Source: Clostridiales bacterium UBA735
GTDB lineage: Bacteria > Bacillota > Clostridia > Oscillospirales > Oscillospiraceae
Direction of reading: 5' to 3'
DNA length: 18,040 nt
Assembly: GCA_002298695.1 (NCBI GenBank)
Contig: DBLB01000065.1
Location: 1 to 18,040 of the forward strand
A program made the position numbers and the translations under genes. Below, one piece after another: positions 12,621 through 18,040 of this stretch (within the stretch, counting starts at the first letter, position 1; every line of letters starts with the position of its first letter). Below the pieces are notes generated by a model. That model was not told the DNA's origin and did not search any database. It saw nothing but the letters and a program-made list of their open reading frames with translations.

Positions 12621-15560
12621 ATGAAAATGAAACGGAATCGGCTCATCAGCCTGCTCCTCGTGCTGGCCATGATGCTGGCCCTGGCTCCGGCGGTGTTCGC
12701 GGCTGAAGCAGCAAAGGTAGAATTAAACAAGACCACCACGACAATTGCAGTTGGCGATACCGATGCACTGACCGCAACACTGAAAGACGAAAAAGGCGAC
12801 CCGGTCGATGGCACAGTGACCTGGACTTCCAGTGATGATACCGTTGCAACGGTTTCCAGCAACGGCCTGATCACAGGTCTGAAGGTCGGGACGGCCACAA
12901 TTACAGCTCAGGTCGGCAGCGGCGAGGGCGCTCCGAAAGCGGAGTGCACTGTAACCGTGGAACAGGCCACCGTCACCGTCTCCACTACGTTGGCTGCACA
13001 AAATATGCCGAAAGGCGCCAGCAATGATCAGGTGCAGCAGAAACTGGATTCGGTTCTTAACAGCGCGCTCGGCAACAATGCTGCAAAGCTGACGCTCTCC
13101 GCAAAGTGGATGACAGATTCTTTTGATTCCACCAAAGTGGATACGGCGCGGACATTTACCAAGCAGCTGACGCTCAGCGACCCGGACAATTACAAGTTTG
13201 CAGATAACGCAGAATCTGTGACTGTGACCTGCGAAGTGACTTTCCGTGATGCACCTGCGGTGACATTCAAGTCCAAGTCCTACAGCGCAGGCGGTATCCA
13301 GAATACGAAAGTGCTGAACGTTGCAAAGGACGAAGCGAATGATTCCAAAAAGGCTTTGCAGGTCTCACTGGAATGGACCCCCGACGACGCATCTCTGACT
13401 TATCAGTGGTTCAAGGGAACCACCGCCGTCTATAGCGACAGCACATATTCCGCCATTACGTCGGAAACAGCACTCAATTACCCCAGTGGTGCATCGGTCG
13501 GCTATACGCCGAGTGTATCCGCTGCGGGAACAACATATTATGTCTGCAAAATCGTTGCATCCAAGAACGATATGGAGACGACTTCGATTTCCGATGTGTT
13601 TACGGTAAATGTGCAGTCTCCGCTGCGCGTGCAGCTGACCCGCACCTATGGTACGAGCACTGTCGGCACCCGCGCCAGCTTCACGGCGACGGTTCAGAAG
13701 TTCAACACCACCAAGAACACCTATGAGACTGCGACCTACGGTACGGACTACACCAGCGTGGCGTTTGCCATCGTCGACAGCAAGCTCGCCGCACTCGGCA
13801 GCTACAGCACCACGACATCTGCCACGTCCACGGTTTACGTCGACCTCAAGGCGGCCGGCACCACGACGCTGACGGCGACGCTCTACAATAGCAGCAGCAC
13901 GGTCGGTACCGGCTCGGCGGACATCACGATCTCCGCGGCGACGGCCCAGACCATCACGCAGAACCCGACGTCGGCCAGTTACGCGCTGCTGGACGAGACG
14001 CAGCTGGTCAACGCGGTCTACACCGCGACGCGCAACGCCAGCACCAACCCCGTCTCCTACGCAACACCGACGAAGTTCGTGTTCCAGGCGATCAACGGTT
14101 CGTTCTCGCTGAACGGTTCTTCGAGCTATTCCAGCACCTACACAGCCTATACATACACCACGCCGCGCGTGGGCAGCGTGTATTTCGTCCCGAACACGAG
14201 CTACGGCTTCACGAGCGCGAACGTCTATGTGACCTACACCGCGTATGACACGAACGGCAACGCCGTCGCAACCGGCACGGTCAAGTTCACGGGTGCGTCC
14301 TCCATCTCCTACAGCGCCTCGGCCAACACCGCGGTCAGCTTCTCGGCGACGGATTTCCAGACGTTCTTCAAGCAGTCCATGAACAACAGCAGCTACGCCA
14401 CGCTCAGCTATGTGACGTTCGGCACGCCGTACGTCTCCTCCGGCTCTGCAACGGTCGGCACGCTGTACTACAACAACAGCTACATCTACACGAACACGCA
14501 GGTTCCCGCGGCCAGCCTCGGCTACGTGAGCTATCTGCCGTCGAACTCGCTGACCAGCTACACCGTCAGCATCCCGTTCACGGCCTACGGCTATAACGGC
14601 AGCTACAGCTACGGCACCCCGACGTCGACCGCCAGCGGCATTGTGACCATCAAGGTCAACGACGGCCACGTGATCGGCATGACCGGCACCAGCTTCCAGA
14701 GCGCCGGCGTGAGCACCGAGATCTACACGGCCTATCCGTCCGCGAGTTACGTCCGCTTCACGCTGCCGCAGAGCACGGTCGGCAAGCTCTACTACGGCTA
14801 CAGCTCCATTGCCAGCAAGGGCACGGCAGTCTCCTACACGGATTACTTCTACAACACCAACGTCTACAGCAGCACGCAGAAGTCTGTCAACAACGTCTAT
14901 TTCCTGCCGGCGGCCGGCTGCGCCAACTCCGTGTCCATCGGCTACACCGTCTACAGCAGCGCCAACGTCGCCCTCGGCAGCGGCACGGTCACGTTCACGG
15001 TCAATAAGAAAACATCCTCCGGCTACTTCTCCGACGTGACGGCCTCCAACACCGGCAACTGGTCTGCGGACGCCATCGACTTCCTTGCGTCCAACAGCAT
15101 CATCACCGGCAAGGATTCCTACACCTTCGCGCCGAAGGCCAACATGACCCGCGGCGACTTCGTCCTGATGCTGTACCGGCTAGCCGGCAAGCCGTCTGTG
15201 AGCGGCGTGTCCAACCCGTTCACCGACGTCAAGACGACCGACTATTACTACAGCGCGATCCTCTGGGCGTACCGCAACAACGTCGTGACCGGCGTGGATG
15301 CGAAGACGTTCGCCCCGAAGAAGAACATCACGCGCGAGCAGATCGCGGCGACGCTCTACCGTCTGGCAGGCAAGCCCACGGCGACGAGCTCCGTCACCGG
15401 TTACTATGATTCCAGCAAGATCCACAGCTACGCGCTCAGCGCCGTGAAGTGGGCCGTCGGCAACGGCGTCCTCGGCGGCAGCGGCGGCTATCTGAATCCC
15501 ACGAACAACGCGACCCGTGCGGAAGTGGCAGCGATGCTGCATCGGTATCTGACCAAGTAA
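12621..15560 (+). CDS. Secreted SLH-anchored surface protein with Big2 domain and beta-rich repeats
   Basis: A 979-residue secreted protein. Residues 1-27 form a signal peptide (MKMKRNR, hydrophobic core, APAVFA-AEA). A bacterial Ig-like group 2 domain follows (about 30-115: VELNKTTTTIAVGDTDALTA ... GLITGLKVGTATITAQ). The middle is Ser/Thr/Tyr-rich and includes three related repeats of about 110-120 residues (about 452-797). Three SLH domains end the protein (about 798-979; hallmarks YFSDV, FAPKANMTRGDF, FTDVKTTDYYYSAI, FAPKKNITREQIAATLYRLAG, NNATRAEVAAMLHRYL), which should bind pyruvylated wall polymer. It is probably an S-layer or adhesin-like protein. Base composition rises after about 13620, suggesting domain shuffling. 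AGAGGTG precedes the ATG, a promoter lies upstream and a strong hairpin follows, so it is probably monocistronic. Ligand unknown. Confidence 0.93.
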   Translation: MKMKRNRLISLLLVLAMMLALAPAVFAAEAAKVELNKTTTTIAVGDTDALTATLKDEKGDPVDGTVTWTSSDDTVATVSSNGLITGLKVGTATITAQVGSGEGAPKAECTVTVEQATVTVSTTLAAQNMPKGASNDQVQQKLDSVLNSALGNNAAKLTLSAKWMTDSFDSTKVDTARTFTKQLTLSDPDNYKFADNAESVTVTCEVTFRDAPAVTFKSKSYSAGGIQNTKVLNVAKDEANDSKKALQVSLEWTPDDASLTYQWFKGTTAVYSDSTYSAITSETALNYPSGASVGYTPSVSAAGTTYYVCKIVASKNDMETTSISDVFTVNVQSPLRVQLTRTYGTSTVGTRASFTATVQKFNTTKNTYETATYGTDYTSVAFAIVDSKLAALGSYSTTTSATSTVYVDLKAAGTTTLTATLYNSSSTVGTGSADITISAATAQTITQNPTSASYALLDETQLVNAVYTATRNASTNPVSYATPTKFVFQAINGSFSLNGSSSYSSTYTAYTYTTPRVGSVYFVPNTSYGFTSANVYVTYTAYDTNGNAVATGTVKFTGASSISYSASANTAVSFSATDFQTFFKQSMNNSSYATLSYVTFGTPYVSSGSATVGTLYYNNSYIYTNTQVPAASLGYVSYLPSNSLTSYTVSIPFTAYGYNGSYSYGTPTSTASGIVTIKVNDGHVIGMTGTSFQSAGVSTEIYTAYPSASYVRFTLPQSTVGKLYYGYSSIASKGTAVSYTDYFYNTNVYSSTQKSVNNVYFLPAAGCANSVSIGYTVYSSANVALGSGTVTFTVNKKTSSGYFSDVTASNTGNWSADAIDFLASNSIITGKDSYTFAPKANMTRGDFVLMLYRLAGKPSVSGVSNPFTDVKTTDYYYSAILWAYRNNVVTGVDAKTFAPKKNITREQIAATLYRLAGKPTATSSVTGYYDSSKIHSYALSAVKWAVGNGVLGGSGGYLNPTNNATRAEVAAMLHRYLTK
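13975..15010 (+). repeat. Three divergent tandem protein repeats in the SLH surface protein
   Basis: Units lie at roughly 13975-14310, 14311-14660 and 14661-15010, each about 110-120 codons. Shared marks are VGxLYYxY (VGTLYYNN in unit 2, VGKLYYGY in unit 3; VGSVYFVP, YFVPNT in unit 1), a Y-F/L-P motif (VYFVPNTS, VSYLPSNS, VYFLPAAG) and an ending of YTAY/FTAY/YTVY ... GTVxFTV. They are related at protein level, not near-identical in DNA, so the duplication is old. Confidence 0.7.
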
Positions 15561-15575
15561 ATCATGCTTTTCAGG

Positions 15576-15604
15576 AGCGGCCCCGTTTTTCAAACGGGGC
15601 CGCT
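15576..15604 (+). terminator. Strong stem-loop after the surface-protein gene
   Basis: A perfect 13-bp stem (AGCGGCCCCGTTT with AAACGGGGCCGCT) has a TTC loop, 15 bases after the stop codon. Only two T bases follow, so it may act as a terminator helped by stem strength or as a 3' stabiliser of the mRNA. Confidence 0.7.
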
Positions 15605-15874
15605 TCGGCATGTCAGGGTATCTGTGAGGGCAGCGGCAGCCCTTTGGAACGTGACGGATTCGCCGGGGATTTTCCCAGGTTCTATACCGCAGGGCGGACA
15701 GGGTCGTCCGTCCCTGCAGGTACGGCAGAAAATTGAGAGAGGCGGACCGCACAGTGTGTGTTTTTATCTGCGTATGGTTCGTTAAAATTGCCAAATTACA
15801 GGTTGATTTCATGGCTAAAATGCCGATTTTTTGGAATTCGCACATTTTTTACTTCCACTCTTCCAAAAATGGTG
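15605..15874. other. Non-coding interval, about 270 bases, no clear feature
   Basis: No gene with a ribosome binding site was found here. The first part is GC-rich with short hairpins (AGGGC-AGCGGCA-GCCCT near 15627-15643); the last 100 bases are AT-rich, as expected upstream of a regulated promoter. Nothing else was recognised. Confidence 0.5.
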
Positions 15875-15880
15875 TATAAT
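15875..15880 (+). promoter_or_regulatory. -10 element of the sugar-transport operon
   Basis: A consensus TATAAT. No convincing -35 was found at the usual distance (CTTCCA or TTCCAC is the nearest), so the promoter may be weak alone or depend on an activator. The predicted start of transcription lies just before the palindromic operator. Confidence 0.65.
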
Positions 15881-15893
15881 ATGACCATGGATT

Positions 15894-15907
15894 TGGAAAC
15901 GTTTCCA
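15894..15907. promoter_or_regulatory. LacI/CcpA-type operator (cre-like)
   Basis: The perfect 14-bp palindrome TGGAAACGTTTCCA with the central CG is typical of LacI-family binding sites, and it fits the catabolite-response pattern TGNAANCGNNNNCA. It lies 14-27 bases downstream of the -10, where a bound protein would block initiation or early elongation. CcpA or a dedicated LacI-family regulator could be the binder; no such gene is in the window. Confidence 0.82.
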
Positions 15908-15952
15908 GATTCGACATATTTTAAGCACAAAATATTTTTAGGAGGAACCATT

Positions 15953-17335
15953 ATGAAAAAGCTTCTCGCACTGCTTCTGGCGGTTGTGATGGTGCTGGGT
16001 CTGGTCGCCTGCGCGTCCTCTGCGGACACAAAGACCGATGACGTCCAGCCCGCCGAAACGACCGACAACACCACCGACACCACGGATACCGCTGACACGA
16101 CCGACGACACTGCCGATACCGCCGACACCGCCGAAGCGACCGGAAAGGTCTACTACCTGAACTTCAAGCCGGAGTTCGACGAAGCGCTCACCAAGCTGGC
16201 TGCCGACTACACCGCGAAGACCGGCGTCGAAGTCAAGGTCGTCACTGCCGCTTCTGGCACGTACTCCGACACCCTGACCGCTGAGATGGCCAAGAGCGAA
16301 GCGCCCACCATTTTCAACATCGGCAACATGTCCGGCCTCGCTGACTGGGACGATTACGCACTGGATCTGACCGGCTCCGCCATCGCGAACGAGCTGAACA
16401 CCGACTCCTTCAACCTCTACAACGAGGCTGGCGAGCTGAAGGCCATCGGCAACTGCTACGAATCCTTCGGCATCATAGTCAACACCAAGCTCCTCGAAGA
16501 GGCTGGCCATTCTCTCGACGAGATCAAGGACTTCGACTCCCTGAAGGCTGTCGCCGACGACATCCATGCCCGCGCTGCCGAGCTGGGCTTCGATGCGTTC
16601 TCCGCTGCGGGCCTCGACGGCTCCTCCAGCTGGCGCTTCTCCGGCCATCTGGCCAACATGCCGCTGTACTACGAGTTCCGTGACGACGGCGTGACCGCAC
16701 AGCCCGCCACCATCACTGGCAAGTACATGGACAACTTCAAGAACATCTGGGATCTCTACATCACCGATTCCGCTGCTGATCCCACTGCGCTGAGCACCTC
16801 CACCAAGGACGAGTCCTGCGCAGAGTTCACAGAAGGCAAGGCTGTCTTCTATCAGAACGGCACCTGGGAATACTCCGGCCTGATCGAAGCCGGCATGACC
16901 GACGATCAGCTCGCCATGATCCCCATCTACTGCGGCGTTGACGGCGAAGAGAAGGCCGGTCTGTGCGCTGGCACGGAGAACTGCTGGGCGATCAACAACG
17001 AGTCCTCCGAGGAGGACATCCAGGCTACCATCGACTTCCTCGTCTGGGTCGTTACCTCTGACGAAGGCACCACGATGATGGCTGAGCAGTTTGGCCCCTG
17101 CCCGTTCAAGAAGGCGAAGACCCCCGAGAACGTGTTCTTTGCGCAGGCGAACGAGTACGTTGCCAACGGCAACTACACCGTGACCTGGGTGTTCAACTGG
17201 ACTCCTGCCGTTGACGATTGGCGCGCTGCCGTCGTCGATGCTCTGAGCCAGTACACCACCGGCACCGGCGACTGGTCCGCTGTTGAGACCGCGTTCGTCC
17301 AGGGCTGGGCTACCCAGTACGCCAACGAGCACTGA
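15953..17335 (+). CDS. ABC transporter sugar-binding lipoprotein
   Basis: A 460-residue extracellular solute-binding lipoprotein. The signal peptide ends in the lipobox LVAC (C20 is the lipid-modified residue). Residues about 24-63 are a low-complexity linker of Thr, Asp and Ala, then the binding domain begins at KVYYLNFKPEFDEALTKLAADYTAKTGVEVKVVTAASG, the standard start of the family 1 (UgpB/MalE-like) sugar-binding fold; FTEGKAVFYQNGTWEYSGL and DFLVWVVTSDEGTTMMAEQFG further on support this. It should deliver an oligosaccharide to the membrane permease encoded next. AGGAGG lies 8 bases before the ATG; the longer upstream reading is excluded because it would cross the promoter and operator. 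The exact sugar is unknown. Confidence 0.94.
   Translation: MKKLLALLLAVVMVLGLVACASSADTKTDDVQPAETTDNTTDTTDTADTTDDTADTADTAEATGKVYYLNFKPEFDEALTKLAADYTAKTGVEVKVVTAASGTYSDTLTAEMAKSEAPTIFNIGNMSGLADWDDYALDLTGSAIANELNTDSFNLYNEAGELKAIGNCYESFGIIVNTKLLEEAGHSLDEIKDFDSLKAVADDIHARAAELGFDAFSAAGLDGSSSWRFSGHLANMPLYYEFRDDGVTAQPATITGKYMDNFKNIWDLYITDSAADPTALSTSTKDESCAEFTEGKAVFYQNGTWEYSGLIEAGMTDDQLAMIPIYCGVDGEEKAGLCAGTENCWAINNESSEEDIQATIDFLVWVVTSDEGTTMMAEQFGPCPFKKAKTPENVFFAQANEYVANGNYTVTWVFNWTPAVDDWRAAVVDALSQYTTGTGDWSAVETAFVQGWATQYANEH
16068..16142 (+). repeat. Slippage-prone Thr-Asp-Ala coding repeat in the lipoprotein linker
   Basis: A run of near-tandem ACC/ACG-GAC and GCC/GCT-GAC codons encodes alternating TTD, TAD and DDTADTADTA. 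The units are degenerate hexa- and nonamers. The length of this extended linker probably varies between strains; it would place the binding domain away from the lipid anchor. Confidence 0.7.
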
Positions 17336-17374
17336 GTCCTCTGCGGACATCCGCTGAGACAAATCGACACACAA

Positions 17375-17412
17375 TACAGGCGGGGCGGGCGCTCACGTCC
17401 GCTCCGCCTGTA
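17375..17412 (+). terminator. Large stem-loop between binding-protein and permease genes
   Basis: A stem of about 15 bp (TACAGGCGGGGCGGG with its partner ending CTCCGCCTGTA, two G-U pairs) has an 8-base loop. It is not followed by a T-run. Such intercistronic stems commonly let binding-protein mRNA accumulate above permease mRNA, by partial termination or 3' protection; here that role is inferred. An ACATATAT/ATATATGT inverted repeat follows (17412-17443). Confidence 0.6.
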
Positions 17413-17489
17413 CATATATCCGCTCGTATGATAGTATATATGTGACGGCGTGAGCTGCTGCCCGAAGGATTCGGACAGGAGCTGTCGCC

Positions 17490-17516
17490 ATGACAATTTC
17501 GGCAGAACAGGAGTGA
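17490..17516 (+). CDS. Possible 8-residue upstream peptide before the permease gene
   Basis: ATG followed by seven sense codons and TGA (MTISAEQE). AGGAG stands 8 bases ahead, an ideal spacing. The stop is 4 bases before the permease ATG, and the permease ribosome binding site lies inside this mini-gene, so translation of one could control the other. Very short and unproven. Confidence 0.3.
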   Translation: MTISAEQE

Positions 17517-17520
17517 AAGA

Positions 17521-18040
17521 ATGAAGCGTATAAACATACCGCGGGATCCAGCCGCACACAGCAGCCGACTGATCCGCCGCCCCATTCAGCGAATGGTGTG
17601 GCTGTTTCTGCTGCCCACCTTTGCTGCTTTCTGCATCGGGTTTCTTTATCCGTTCTTCAAGGGTGCGTTTTTGTCCTTCTGCAAGTTCAAACTGACGAGC
17701 CAGTGGACGTGGGTCGGATTCGCCAACTACATCAAGGCTTTTTCGGATAACAGCTTCCTCCACGCTTTCTGGTATACGGCGCTGTTTGCTTTTGTGTCGG
17801 TGCTGTTCATCAACGTTCTGGCTTTTGCGGTCGCCTACTTCCTCACGAAGGGCATCCGCGGCTCGAACCTCTTCCGTACCGTGTTCTTCATGCCGAACCT
17901 CATCGGCGGTATCGTGCTCGGCTACATCTGGTCGATGATCTTCGACGGCATCCTTGTGAAGTATAATACTTCCATTATGCTCAATTCGACCTTCGGCTTC
18001 TGGGGTCTCATCATTCTTATGTGCTGGCAGCAGGTCGGCT
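17521..18040 (+). CDS. Sugar ABC transporter permease, MalF/UgpA-type, cut by window end
   Basis: The first 173 codons of an inner-membrane permease; it stays open to the last base. The start MKRINIPRDPAAHSS has AGGAG 7 bases upstream. Helix 1 (about 27-50) contains LLPTFAAFCIGFLYPFFKG, followed by the periplasmic stretch FVGFANYIKAF-like (WVGFANYIKAFSDNSFLHAFWYTALFA), helix 2 and then FRTVFFMPNLIGGIVLGYIWSMIFD, all typical of the first permease of carbohydrate ABC (CUT1) systems. The cytoplasmic EAA loop would come after the cut. It works with the lipoprotein encoded upstream; the second permease probably follows beyond the window. Confidence 0.92.
   Translation, partial: MKRINIPRDPAAHSSRLIRRPIQRMVWLFLLPTFAAFCIGFLYPFFKGAFLSFCKFKLTSQWTWVGFANYIKAFSDNSFLHAFWYTALFAFVSVLFINVLAFAVAYFLTKGIRGSNLFRTVFFMPNLIGGIVLGYIWSMIFDGILVKYNTSIMLNSTFGFWGLIILMCWQQVG

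Noticed and set aside
13365..14669. Long minus-strand open frame opposite the SLH surface protein
   Set aside because: An antisense by-product of GC-rich Ser/Thr codons; no ribosome binding site and an Arg/Val/Gly-rich protein without a domain.
15938..17374. Long minus-strand open frame opposite the sugar-binding lipoprotein
   Set aside because: The opposite strand carries a clear lipoprotein with promoter, operator and ribosome binding site; this frame is a shadow of GC-rich codons.

Overview
The window looks like chromosomal DNA from a fairly GC-rich member of the Clostridia, most likely an Oscillospiraceae/Ruminococcaceae-type gut Firmicute. The basis is strong AGGAGG-type ribosome binding sites, sigma-A-type promoters, a YtrA-type GntR operon, the DUF421-DUF4363 pair, a thioredoxin next to a ferredoxin:thioredoxin-reductase-like protein, an SLH-anchored surface protein and a lipoprotein-fed sugar ABC transporter. 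The taxon is inferred from gene content; no rRNA or marker comparison was possible. Gene density is high, and nearly all of the sequence is explained by ordinary bacterial genes.

Layout. (1) 31-4211, minus strand: a four-gene operon of a GntR/YtrA-type repressor, a DUF5808 membrane protein, an ABC ATPase and an ABC permease. It is read from a promoter that overlaps a perfect 25-bp palindromic operator. (2) 4228-6226: a divergent deoxynucleoside kinase, then a DUF362/ferredoxin protein with two 4Fe-4S motifs. (3) 6199-6793, minus strand: a small zinc-ribbon protein with a near-perfect consensus promoter about 230 nt upstream. The long leader between them contains several hairpins. (4) 6812-10581, minus strand: a compact operon of a previously uncalled 59-residue membrane protein, ruvC, ruvA, ruvB and glmM. 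(5) 10582-10866: a non-coding interval built from stacked inverted repeats and bounded by two identical 20-bp palindromes. (6) 10867-12506, plus strand: DUF421 and DUF4363 genes (ATGA overlap), then a thioredoxin and an FTR-like protein (ATGA overlap). (7) 12539-15604: a 979-residue secreted protein with a Big2 domain, three related beta-rich repeats and three SLH domains, followed by a strong stem-loop. (8) 15605-18040: a LacI/CcpA-type operator and promoter, a sugar-binding lipoprotein, a stem-loop spacer and the first part of an ABC permease that runs off the window.

How they work together. The ruv genes form the Holliday-junction branch migration and resolution machine, and glmM supplies cell-wall amino-sugar precursor. 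Thioredoxin and the FTR-like protein plausibly form an iron-sulfur-dependent disulfide redox pair. The last two genes are the start of a sugar uptake operon under catabolite or LacI-type control. The first operon resembles the Ytr family of envelope-stress-responsive ABC systems. No phage, IS element, CRISPR array, tRNA or rRNA was seen. The parts least explained by known families are the long leader at 6529-6758, the palindrome-rich element at 10616-10816 and the small membrane protein at the head of the ruv operon.
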